The notes below the pieces were generated by a model. It had not been told where the DNA came from. It was given only the letters and a program-made list of their open reading frames with translations, and searched no databases. From Anaerolineaceae bacterium UBA4890 (lineage in GTDB: Bacteria; Chloroflexota; Anaerolineae; Anaerolineales; Anaerolineaceae), in the NCBI GenBank assembly GCA_002399085.1, contig DHCY01000006.1, forward strand, positions 1-64,000: 64,000 bases of DNA, in the 5' to 3' direction. Positions 34,248 through 41,950 of the stretch are shown piece after piece (the stretch's first letter is position 1; every line of letters starts with the position of its first letter). The translations under genes and the position numbers were made by a program.

Positions 34248-35513
34248 TTATTTTCTCCTTTCGATCACGTTTCTGCCGGCTTCGATCAACGGCACCATGA
34301 CTGCGGCAACAAAACCACCCGAAAAACCGCTGTTATACAAGTTCAGACCGCCGTGCAGCGGCAAGACATGCCCCACCAGAGCAATGTGCAAGTAGCCGGC
34401 AATTATTCCGGCAAGCAGACCAAATCTGCCAGCAATCGGTGCCAGGGTTGTGCCGAAAAGAATGGGTACGATCGCTTCTGTTGTTCCCCACTCCTCGTGG
34501 AAATAGCTGGCAATGGTTGCCCCCACGATTACAGGCAGGCTGTTACGAGGGTGTTTACCCATGGCTCCAAACGCTGCGAGTGTTAACAATGCGCCGACGA
34601 TTGGTCCGTTCACTGGACCGCGCAAAATGATCACGAAAGCCAGGGCAAGAAAGCCCATTACCCCCATATTGATCAATGATAATCCGCTGCCATACAAGAC
34701 TACGAAATCAGAGATCAAACGCCCGCTGTTGCCAAGCAGTTTGGGGTAATCGCGCAGGCTGCCCTTGTTGAGCAACAGCCCGAACACAATTAAGCTGACG
34801 AAAATGGCAGAAACCAGCCAGATCAGCTGCAAACGGTGCTCGGTGTCAATAATGCCGACCGGTTCGACCTCAATTCCGTACATGCGCAAAACTGCCACCG
34901 CAATCAGCCCAATGATCCCGGCAGTGAAGCCAATGTTGTAAATATTGTAGCCATGGTGAAATCTGAGGAAGGAGCTGGAAAGCGGAGGAATCACAATGCC
35001 TATCAGCAGACCAACCAGGAATGCCAGTGGCAGGCTCATCACAAGCTGCAGCCCGACCCCGTATGCGATAAAACTGATTATCGGTCCAATGGCAGTTCCC
35101 ATAAATGCCTGCAAAAGCAGTGTTCTCATGGGGATCTTTTCGATTCGCGAATAGAGGAACACACCTGTCACAATTGGCACAGTGGTGAAAAGGTTGGTAG
35201 TAAAAAAAGCGAAGCCGGCGGTGGTTAACAATGCCGCGAGGGCGGGACCAGTGATGGTCGCTCTGGAAAGATGAATAATGCTCAAATCAAAAAGTAAAAT
35301 CAGGGCGACATTAACAAAGGTGGCTCCCATGCCTCCAACTGCCATAAAATCATAGAAGAGGTTGCGAGGGTCGGTGTTGATGCGTACCAGCCCATCCGAC
35401 AGTTCGCCAGGGGTCGAAATGAACAACGCAATTGCGACCAGCACCAGAGCCAAGCCCAGAAAGAAGCGCATCATCAGCTTGTGGTTTCTTTGGAGGTCCA
35501 GGTCAGCAGTCAA
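34248..35513 (-). CDS. DUF1576 polytopic membrane protein
   Basis: The 421-residue protein has about ten to twelve hydrophobic helices. The two halves are related: TGPALAALLTTAGFAFFTTN / NGPIVGALLTLAAFGAMGKH, and FHHGYNIYNIGFTAGIIGLI (near 186) / LHGGLNLYNSGFSGGFVAAV (near 386). This is a transporter-like two-fold repeat. DUF1576 proteins are uncharacterised. It starts 14 bases after the hydrogenase large-subunit stop, so it is very likely expressed with it. It could move protons, nickel or a substrate linked to the hydrogenase, or only share its regulation. Confidence 0.82.
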   Translation of the reverse strand: MTADLDLQRNHKLMMRFFLGLALVLVAIALFISTPGELSDGLVRINTDPRNLFYDFMAVGGMGATFVNVALILLFDLSIIHLSRATITGPALAALLTTAGFAFFTTNLFTTVPIVTGVFLYSRIEKIPMRTLLLQAFMGTAIGPIISFIAYGVGLQLVMSLPLAFLVGLLIGIVIPPLSSSFLRFHHGYNIYNIGFTAGIIGLIAVAVLRMYGIEVEPVGIIDTEHRLQLIWLVSAIFVSLIVFGLLLNKGSLRDYPKLLGNSGRLISDFVVLYGSGLSLINMGVMGFLALAFVIILRGPVNGPIVGALLTLAAFGAMGKHPRNSLPVIVGATIASYFHEEWGTTEAIVPILFGTTLAPIAGRFGLLAGIIAGYLHIALVGHVLPLHGGLNLYNSGFSGGFVAAVMVPLIEAGRNVIERRK

Positions 35514-35527
35514 TCAAACGCTCCGTT

Positions 35528-36841
35528 TTACTTGGTTGCGCAGGCGATGCAGGGGTCGAAGGCGCGCACGACCCTGCCAACCGCCCTGCCCAATTCACTG
35601 CTGATGCCATCGGCACTGACATAGCGTTTGGCAGCCACCATTAGTGCCCGGCGGATTGCCAACATGTTGTGCACGGTGGGGATGATGAAGTTTGCGTTCT
35701 TGATCAGACCTTTTTCTACCTCATAATGATGGATCAACGGTCCGCGCGGTGCTTCAACTAAACCGTAGCCCACGCCATCGCGCGGGGTGTAGCCAACTTC
35801 GGTCTCCCCGTGTTCCAGGTCGCATTCCAGCATCTGGCGGGACTTTTCGAGCGCATAAACCAGCTCGATTCCGCGGCAGAGATCAAAGAACATGATCGCA
35901 TGGGCAGGTCTGCCAAAGGTCTGGACAAAACGTTTCAAAAAGGCATCTGCTTTAGGTGTGCCCATGGAATTTGCCAGGTTGATGCCTGCCAGGCTGTTGG
36001 CGCGCATGATCTCACCCTGGAAGCTGCTGATGCCAGCGTAGGAATAGTCGCTGTCTTCCAACTGTAAGTACGATTCAAACTCGTGTGGGCTGAAATTCTG
36101 GCATTCCTTCCCTTCCGGGCACATCAGCCGCAGGCGATTGCTGTTCAGGCGGAAGTTATCTGCTTCGGTGGAGGCAAGGTAATAGGTGGGTTCGTCGTCG
36201 CCCCAGGAACCGATGCGGTCGCCCATTTCCATGGACATTTCCCAATAAATATCGACCAATTCCTCCGCCACTGGCAGAAGTGTATCGATGGTTTTGATCA
36301 TTTCGTCAGCTTTTTGGCGGGGAATTCCGCTGGTAACGCCGCCAATCGTAGTTTTGATTGGGTGAATGAACTGACCACCAGCCAGACTGATCAGATCTGT
36401 GCCGATCTTGCGGATGCGCAGCGCATTTTGCGCTATCGAGAATTGGCGCTCTTTTTCCTTTTTTGCTTCGGCAACCTCAAAAATCGAATCGGCATTGATG
36501 CGATCGGGCATGGTGAAAATGAACAGGGAGGTCGCCTGGTTTTGGATCAGCTGACCGAGCAAAAGCACCTCGCGGACATCTTCTGCGAGAGGAGGCGGTG
36601 TGACACCGAAAACGTCTTCCAGCGCCTTCACGGATGCCACCTGGTGGGCGGTTGAACAGACGCCGCAAATACGTGGCACGATCACCGTGATTTGCTCGGC
36701 GGGTACACCCTGGACATAATAGCTGAAGCCGCGCATCTCCATTGCCTGGAAATCTGCGCGAAAGACTTCATCGTCATGAATGTCGATCACAACGCGGGCG
36801 TGCCCTTCAATTCGACTGAGTGGGTAGGTTATCGTTGTCAT
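35528..36841 (-). CDS. [NiFe]-hydrogenase large subunit, group 3-like
   Basis: The 437-residue catalytic subunit has the N-terminal nickel motif RICGVCSTAH and the C-terminal motif DPCIACATK, four Cys in all for the Ni-Fe(CN)2CO site. The sequence (TYPLSRIEGHARVVID, FDLCRGIELVYALEKSRQML, EAPRGPLIHHYEVEKG) is closest in style to cytoplasmic MvhA/sulfhydrogenase alpha subunits. The protein ends at the last motif, with no C-terminal extension for a maturation protease to remove. It overlaps the small-subunit stop by one base (TGATG). Confidence 0.92.
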   Translation of the reverse strand: MTTITYPLSRIEGHARVVIDIHDDEVFRADFQAMEMRGFSYYVQGVPAEQITVIVPRICGVCSTAHQVASVKALEDVFGVTPPPLAEDVREVLLLGQLIQNQATSLFIFTMPDRINADSIFEVAEAKKEKERQFSIAQNALRIRKIGTDLISLAGGQFIHPIKTTIGGVTSGIPRQKADEMIKTIDTLLPVAEELVDIYWEMSMEMGDRIGSWGDDEPTYYLASTEADNFRLNSNRLRLMCPEGKECQNFSPHEFESYLQLEDSDYSYAGISSFQGEIMRANSLAGINLANSMGTPKADAFLKRFVQTFGRPAHAIMFFDLCRGIELVYALEKSRQMLECDLEHGETEVGYTPRDGVGYGLVEAPRGPLIHHYEVEKGLIKNANFIIPTVHNMLAIRRALMVAAKRYVSADGISSELGRAVGRVVRAFDPCIACATK

Positions 36842-37713
36842 CAGATCATCTTTTCTTTCGTGCGTATTGGCAGCGAATCGTCCTGGGTGTAATCGGTGAA
36901 TTGATCGAGGAAGAGTGACAGCCAGGGGGAATCCAGGACCGCATTGACCTCTTCTTCAGGGATATCGGTCATCCGTGTGAAGACACGCCGCAGGTTATCG
37001 AGCACAAATTTAGGCTCTTTGTTCAGGTAGGGGTTGGCTGGTCCACGGCAGCCGACGCAAGCATGCCCGGGGCGGGTGCAGAGCGCACCGCAGCCTCCGC
37101 GGGTGGAGGTGCCGACACAGACAAAACCCTGGTTGATCAGACAGATATCGGGAAGGGTCACACCGCTGCGCATGCCGGTAATGGAGGTTGGGCGCATGTC
37201 CTGCAGTTTTTGGCGACCGCATTCCTGACAAACAATCGGGGCGATTTTTGCATTTTCCGCATTGGTTAAAGCAGTCATGAACAATTCCGGTGTAGGAGGG
37301 CAGCCCGGCAAATAGATATCGACATTCACAAACCTGTCAATCGGATAGGCACGGGGAAGCATATCGGGCAGACGCAAGCGGTGCGAGGAAAGCATATAGG
37401 TGTCGCGCGCCGGGTGTGATTCGCGGATTTGGGCTACACCACCCGAGAGCGCACATGTTCCGACTGCGATTACCTTTTTCGAACGAGACGCTCCTTTGAC
37501 CAGGTTGTGGATGTCTTCATCCGTGCGCACACCACCGGAAACTAACAGGATTTCCACGTCATCCGGTATTTTGTTCGAGGTCACAACCAGAGGCATATAT
37601 ACCAGGTCGAAATTTTCGATCCACTCTTCCGAGTTCAAAAGGGACACTTCGCAGCCTGAACACCCTGAAAGTTGCAGAACAGCAAATTTGGGCAGTTCAC
37701 GTTTTTGTTCCAT
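36841..37713 (-). CDS. [NiFe]-hydrogenase small (electron-transfer) subunit, MvhG-like
   Basis: The 290-residue protein has the proximal cluster motif LQLSGCSGCEVSLL, GTCALSGG, YLPGCPPTPE, and C-terminal cysteines for further [4Fe-4S] clusters (CQECGRQK, CVGTSTRGGCGALCTRPGH, CVGCRG). It transfers electrons from the active site. No diaphorase, F420 or heterodisulfide reductase subunit is nearby. I set the start at 37713, where a GGAG site lies five bases upstream; the longer GTG start at 37749 falls on top of the promoter TATAAT (37752-37757). Confidence 0.9.
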   Translation of the reverse strand: MEQKRELPKFAVLQLSGCSGCEVSLLNSEEWIENFDLVYMPLVVTSNKIPDDVEILLVSGGVRTDEDIHNLVKGASRSKKVIAVGTCALSGGVAQIRESHPARDTYMLSSHRLRLPDMLPRAYPIDRFVNVDIYLPGCPPTPELFMTALTNAENAKIAPIVCQECGRQKLQDMRPTSITGMRSGVTLPDICLINQGFVCVGTSTRGGCGALCTRPGHACVGCRGPANPYLNKEPKFVLDNLRRVFTRMTDIPEEEVNAVLDSPWLSLFLDQFTDYTQDDSLPIRTKEKMI

Positions 37714-37751
37714 AGCACTCCAATCCACAGAAAATTGGGAATTCTCCACTA

Positions 37752-37804
37752 ATTATAGTTGGTTATCCACAAACCATCCTACGGTTTGCCACAGATTATC
37801 CACA
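37752..37804. promoter_or_regulatory. Hydrogenase promoter with two consensus DnaA boxes
   Basis: TATAAT on the minus strand (37752-37757) lies about 40 bases before the small-subunit ATG. Perfect DnaA boxes TTATCCACA stand at 37763-37771 and 37796-37804, same orientation and 33 bases apart. A CAAACC / GGTTTG inverted repeat (37770-37788) separates them. The boxes cover the -10/-35 spacer and the region upstream. The divergent inositol-phosphatase gene has a TAAAAT at 37849-37854. Confidence 0.55.
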
Positions 37805-37881
37805 CCAGCATTTAAAGACTGGGGACTGCAGTATGACTCGGGTCGGGGTAAAATCATAAGAACATCAAATTTGGAGAAAAA

Positions 37882-38670
37882 ATGCAACCTACCCTTGAAC
37901 AAGTAGTCGCCTGGAGCACTGAAGCTGCAGCTATCGCCCTAAATATGCAGACCGAAAACCTGGAAACGCATTATAAAGCTGCAAACGAACTGGTTACAGC
38001 AGCCGATTCTGCCGTTGAGGCATTTTTGATCGAAAAGATCCAGGCACACTTTCCGGATCATTCGATCAACGCTGAGGAGAGCGGCGAACACGACCGCGAT
38101 AGTGACCATAAATGGTACATCGACCCGATTGATGGCACCTTGAATTACTCTCATCGGTTGCCAATTTGGGCGGTTTCTGTGGCTTATGCCTACAAAGGGG
38201 AGCTGCAAATTGGAGTTATCTGCAACCCTGCAATGAAAGAGACCTTTTGGGCTGCCAGGGGGCAGGGGGCATTTTTAAATGGCGAGCCAATCAGTGTGTC
38301 CAAAACAGACATACTGAATGATTCTCTGCTCATAACCGGTTTCAGGCGAAACACGATAGCTACTCCCCGCTCCAATATTCGTAATTTCACGCGTCTTAGC
38401 CTGGAAACACAGACTATTCGCCGGTTGGGTTCAGCGGCATCAGACCTGGCATATGTAGCCTGCGGAAGAGCGGAAGGCTTTTGGGAGATCGACCTGAACC
38501 CGTGGGATGTGGCTGCCGGCGTCCTGATCGTGCGCGAGGCTGGTGGGATTGTGGATAGTTTGTACGGCGATGGCGAGCTGTTGACCGGTAAGGTGAATAT
38601 TTTATCGGCGAACCCGCTTATCTTCCCGCAAATGCGCAAGATATTGTTGGAAGAGAGAGATAATTCCTGA
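37882..38670 (+). CDS. Inositol monophosphatase family protein
   Basis: The 262-residue Mg-dependent phosphatase has all family motifs: NAEESGEH (metal Glu), WYIDPIDGTLNYSH and WEIDLNPWDVAAGVLIVREAGG. Members hydrolyse inositol-1-phosphate, fructose-1,6-bisphosphate or PAP; the specificity cannot be told. A link to phosphatidylinositol-type lipid synthesis (26.2-28.1 kb) is possible but unproven. A TTTGGAG site precedes the ATG. Confidence 0.93.
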   Translation: MQPTLEQVVAWSTEAAAIALNMQTENLETHYKAANELVTAADSAVEAFLIEKIQAHFPDHSINAEESGEHDRDSDHKWYIDPIDGTLNYSHRLPIWAVSVAYAYKGELQIGVICNPAMKETFWAARGQGAFLNGEPISVSKTDILNDSLLITGFRRNTIATPRSNIRNFTRLSLETQTIRRLGSAASDLAYVACGRAEGFWEIDLNPWDVAAGVLIVREAGGIVDSLYGDGELLTGKVNILSANPLIFPQMRKILLEERDNS

Positions 38671-38672
38671 TC

Positions 38673-39103
38673 TGTCATTTTGAACGGTCGTCATTCTGAA
38701 TGGTTGTCATTCTGAATGCTTGTCATTCTGAACGAAGTGAAGAATCTTAACAGTATTGCCACAAGGTTTCCGACCCAATATCATCAAGATCCTTCGCAAT
38801 TGATGCTCAGGATGACAAAGGGTCTGTCATTCTGAACGAAGTGAAGAATCTTAACAGTATTCCCCCAACGATTCCGACCCAATATCATCAAGATCCTTCG
38901 CAACAAAAGCTCAGGATGACAGCCGGAAGGTTTGTCATTTTGAACGGTCGTCATTCTGAATGGTTGTCATTCTGAATGCTTGTCATTCTGAACGAAGTGA
39001 AGAATCTTAACAGGAGTTACCTCCAAGATCCTTCGCAATTGATGCTCAGGATGACAAAGGGTCTGTCAGGATGACAAAGGGTCTGTCAGGATGACAAATG
39101 GTC
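38673..39103. repeat. Array of dispersed palindromic repeats
   Basis: The gap holds three elements of 76-97 bases (38721-38817, 38825-38921, 38981-39056). Each starts TGTCATTCTGAACGAAG and ends GCTCAGGATGACA, so the ends are imperfect inverted repeats. An 81-base block (38673-38753) recurs exactly at 38933-39013, and it contains four staggered TGTCATT(T/C)TGAA units. A 20-base tandem (AGGATGACAAAGGGTCTGTC) follows at 39048-39107. No gene is seen here. Confidence 0.85.
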
Positions 39104-39835
39104 TTACATATCCACGAAGCGGCTGTCGTCCAGATCATCTTTCTCAGGCTTGGGGGTGACTTCTGGGGTTTCCTCTGGACGGTTTTGATTTTCAGCCATT
39201 TCAATTTCCAACGGGCTGGCACGGCGGGTGATCTGCCACTTACCGCAATGCGGGCAACGTTCAAACTTACCGACCACGATATTCAACCCCAAAAATGAAC
39301 GCGAAAAAGTCTTGCCACAGCGGTTACAGACTGCCAGACCATGCATACCTCCGCCAGTGGTTGAACCGCCCTTCTGCCTGGAGGAAATAAACCAACTGAT
39401 GCCCATGCCCGCCAGGGTGATAACCACGATGATACCGATCAGGGTGCTGGTTATTTGTCCAGATTCGCCTGCGCTCAGGAAATTGTAAACGATTGGTCCC
39501 ACAGGAATAATCGTTCCATCCGCAAGGCTGACTTCTGCTCGCATTTGGTGGACCCCAGGTTGGTAATCATCAGTAGTAAATGAAAACCGGAAAGGCTCCT
39601 CGCTCAATTCAGCCATAACGGCATCATCGATGTAATAAACCACGCGCTGTGCAGCACTCAGATCACCATCTATGTAAATGGTCATATTGCCCTGGATGTC
39701 CGCCCCGGAGCCATAGCCCCAGTCACGCCTGAGCCTCAAGGTCAGATCAGAACCGTCTTGTGCCTGCGCATCCGAGAAGGCGAAGACCATACAAAAAACC
39801 AACAAGAAGGCAATCCAAAGTTGTTTCTTTTTCAT
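39104..39835 (-). CDS. Membrane protein with extracellular domain and cytosolic zinc ribbon
   Basis: The 243-residue protein has a signal peptide (LWIAFLLVFCMVFAFSDAQA), an outer beta-rich domain (about 25-130), a single membrane helix (TSTLIGIIVVITLAGMGISW) and a cytosolic CNRCGK ... CPHCGKW zinc ribbon with an acidic/Pro tail. Function unknown. It lies four bases downstream of the ABC-2 permease on the same strand and may belong to that exporter. Its 3' end borders the repeat array. Confidence 0.75.
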   Translation of the reverse strand: MKKKQLWIAFLLVFCMVFAFSDAQAQDGSDLTLRLRRDWGYGSGADIQGNMTIYIDGDLSAAQRVVYYIDDAVMAELSEEPFRFSFTTDDYQPGVHQMRAEVSLADGTIIPVGPIVYNFLSAGESGQITSTLIGIIVVITLAGMGISWFISSRQKGGSTTGGGMHGLAVCNRCGKTFSRSFLGLNIVVGKFERCPHCGKWQITRRASPLEIEMAENQNRPEETPEVTPKPEKDDLDDSRFVDM

Positions 39836-39839
39836 CTGC

Positions 39840-40634
39840 TTACTTCCATTTTGTCAAAATGTTTTCACGGTCAAATATTACGGTACCAAGACGTAGCATC
39901 CCAAACGCAATCAGGGCGCTCACTATAATGGCGATCACCATAAAATTGATGTTGATCACCAACTTACCAGCCAGCACAGCAAACATCACCAGCATGAGCG
40001 GCAAAATTACTGTGCTGGAAACCTGCTCGGCTACGCGTGGGTCACTGACCCGTGAGGAAACATAAATCGCGAATATGGTGGCAATAACCGAAAGGATTGG
40101 ACCCAGTACCAGGATACCCAGCAGCCAGCTGGGGCTGAGGATATAGCTCAAAACAGCCGGGGTTAGTCCAAGCAGGAGACAGCCGACCACGAAGACACCA
40201 AAAACGCCATAACTGATGATCACTCCAGGAATCACGGCTGCCAGTCCTTTTCCAGCCAACAATTCGATGGTCGTGATTGGAGTCGCCAGGAGCGGTTCAA
40301 GGCTGCGGGTGGTTTTTTCACCGACGATGCTATAAGCAGCGATAGTGGTCGGAATAATCAGCGGCATCATCATGAACAAGAGCATAAACTGGTTCAGCAG
40401 GTAGATTTGCGTACATTCGCCGGCGGTCAGCCCGGAACAGGCTGCGGCAAAACCGGGAGGCAAGCCCGCGCTTTCTGCGGGCATTTCTACCGGCAGGGAG
40501 CTGTTGGTCATGTAGAGCATAACCAGTGGTAAGGCGACAAAAAGCAACGGCAGCAGCGTCATCGTTGTTATCACCCAGCGGTTTTTGAAAACCTCGGCCC
40601 ATTCTTTGTCAATGATCGTGCGAATGTGTCTCAT
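39840..40634 (-). CDS. ABC-2 type transporter permease
   Basis: The 264-residue protein has about six membrane helices with a large outer loop after the first. It matches ABC-2 permeases of the NatB/CcmB type: IDKEWAEVFKNRWVITTM, YSIVGEKTTRSLEPLLATPI and EQVSSTVILPLMLVMF. The upstream ATPase overlaps it by four bases (ATGA), so the two form one exporter. The substrate is unknown; drug, sodium or lipid-linked cargo are all possible. Confidence 0.88.
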   Translation of the reverse strand: MRHIRTIIDKEWAEVFKNRWVITTMTLLPLLFVALPLVMLYMTNSSLPVEMPAESAGLPPGFAAACSGLTAGECTQIYLLNQFMLLFMMMPLIIPTTIAAYSIVGEKTTRSLEPLLATPITTIELLAGKGLAAVIPGVIISYGVFGVFVVGCLLLGLTPAVLSYILSPSWLLGILVLGPILSVIATIFAIYVSSRVSDPRVAEQVSSTVILPLMLVMFAVLAGKLVININFMVIAIIVSALIAFGMLRLGTVIFDRENILTKWK

Positions 40635-41575
40635 GCCTGCCCCCTTTCATGGCTTTGAACCATTTCGAGGTAAATTTGCTCGAGGCTGTGCCTGATTTCG
40701 CCTACGAATTGTACTTGCGCGCCTGCCAAAACCAGCGCTTTGATGATCTCAGGGTTTCTTTCTTCAGGGTCTTTCAATGAAACCACCAGTTTGTTGTCCA
40801 CTGCCTCCACATTTTCTGCCCCGGCGATGCCAGCAACCAGGTTAACCCAGCTTGCCTGTAGTTCGCGCAGGTGGAAGACCACTTTGCGACCAAACATTTT
40901 GTCGCGCAGGCTGGCGGGGCTGTCGAGTGTGAGCAGTTTTTGCTGAAAAATGCCCACGCGGTCGCACAGACGCTCGGCTTCGTCCAGGTTGTGGGTGGTC
41001 ATGAAAATGGTGCGCCCCTCTGTTTTCAGCTCTTCAATGAAGTCGCGTACGGTTTTGGAGGCTTCGGGGTCCAGCCCGGTAGTGGGCTCATCGAGGAAAA
41101 GTATTTGTGGTTCGTGGATCAACGCTCGGGCGACTGCCAGTTTTTGGCGCATGCCTTTCGAGAAGCTCCCCACGGTATCGTGCCGTCGCTCCCATAACCC
41201 GAGCATGCTTAAATATTTATTGACCGATTTTTCAACATCCGGAACGTCGTACAGGTTGGCGAAGATAGTCAGGTTTTTCTCGGCGGTCAGGCGTTCGTAC
41301 ATGCCGGGCGATTCGGTGAGAATGCCAACATTGCGGCGAATATTGGTGTCTTCTTTGCCCAGCTCAAAGCCAGCCACCTGGGCGCTGCCAGCGCTGGGGC
41401 GGATGAGACCGGTAAGCATGCGCACCGTGGTGGTCTTGCCGGCACCGTTGGGTCCCAGGAAGCCGAAAACCTCCCCGCGCTCCACCTCCAGGCTCAAGTT
41501 ATCGACGGCAATGAGCTCAGTTTCCTGCTTTTTGCCGATTTTGAAAATTTTGGTTAATCCTCGGGTTTTGATCAT
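40631..41575 (-). CDS. ABC transporter ATP-binding protein
   Basis: The 314-residue ATPase has Walker A GPNGAGKTTT, signature FSKGMRQKL, Walker B ILFLDEPTTGLDP and switch His in FMTTHNLDEAERL, followed by a C-terminal regulatory part typical of NatA/CcmA-like exporters. It drives the ABC-2 permease downstream. A GAGGAA site precedes the ATG, and a -10 element with a 12-base palindrome lies at the promoter. Confidence 0.92.
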   Translation of the reverse strand: MIKTRGLTKIFKIGKKQETELIAVDNLSLEVERGEVFGFLGPNGAGKTTTVRMLTGLIRPSAGSAQVAGFELGKEDTNIRRNVGILTESPGMYERLTAEKNLTIFANLYDVPDVEKSVNKYLSMLGLWERRHDTVGSFSKGMRQKLAVARALIHEPQILFLDEPTTGLDPEASKTVRDFIEELKTEGRTIFMTTHNLDEAERLCDRVGIFQQKLLTLDSPASLRDKMFGRKVVFHLRELQASWVNLVAGIAGAENVEAVDNKLVVSLKDPEERNPEIIKALVLAGAQVQFVGEIRHSLEQIYLEMVQSHERGQA

Positions 41576-41581
41576 ATTCCT

Positions 41582-41604
41582 CGTTTCGAAACGGTGTAAT
41601 TATA
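41582..41604 (-). promoter_or_regulatory. Promoter of the ABC exporter with CGTTTCGAAACG palindrome
   Basis: TATAAT on the minus strand (41599-41604) is followed by a perfect 12-base palindrome, CGTTTCGAAACG (41582-41593), which overlaps the predicted transcription start. This is a good position for a repressor of an exporter operon. Confidence 0.5.
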
Positions 41605-41942
41605 CAGGGAACAGGGATCAGGGAACAGGGAACAGGGATCTGGGAGCAAGGGAGTCCGTAAGGGACGGCTTCCATGCCGTACCGCCCACAGGGAACAGGC
41701 AGTCAGAAGCTGATAGCTGATGGCTGATAGGAAAAGATTAAAGGCGGACTGCCACGCCCCCTTCGGGGGCTCGCAGTGACGTGACAAGCAAGAGGGACAG
41801 GGAGTTTGGAGCTGATAGCTGATAGGTGATGGCTGATAGGTGATAGGTGATAGCTGATATCTGATGGCTGATAGGAAAAGATTAAAGGCAGACTGCCACG
41901 CCCCCTGCGGGGGCTCGCAGAGACCGTGACTAGCAAGAAGTG
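41604..41942. repeat. Repeat-rich gap: direct repeats and short tandem repeats
   Basis: GGGAACAGGGATC-type units are repeated at about 41606-41640. A GGGACGGC hairpin element lies at 41662-41683. A 76-77-base direct repeat occurs at 41717-41792 and 41861-41937; each copy carries the hairpin GCCCCC-TTCG-GGGGGC or its variant within a GCCACG ... CTCGCAG context. Between them are heptamer-like TGATAGC/TGATAGG tandem units. Apparent open frames across this stretch are repeat artefacts. Confidence 0.8.
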
Positions 41943-41950
41943 GTTGGAGC

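Noticed and set aside
37752..37881. Replication origin suggested by two DnaA boxes
   Set aside because: Only two boxes are present. No dnaA, dnaN or gyrB genes and no AT-rich unwinding region lie nearby. A promoter role is more likely.
38673..39107. CRISPR or transposon ends
   Set aside because: Repeats are palindromic elements of varying length without spacers, and no transposase gene is seen in the window.
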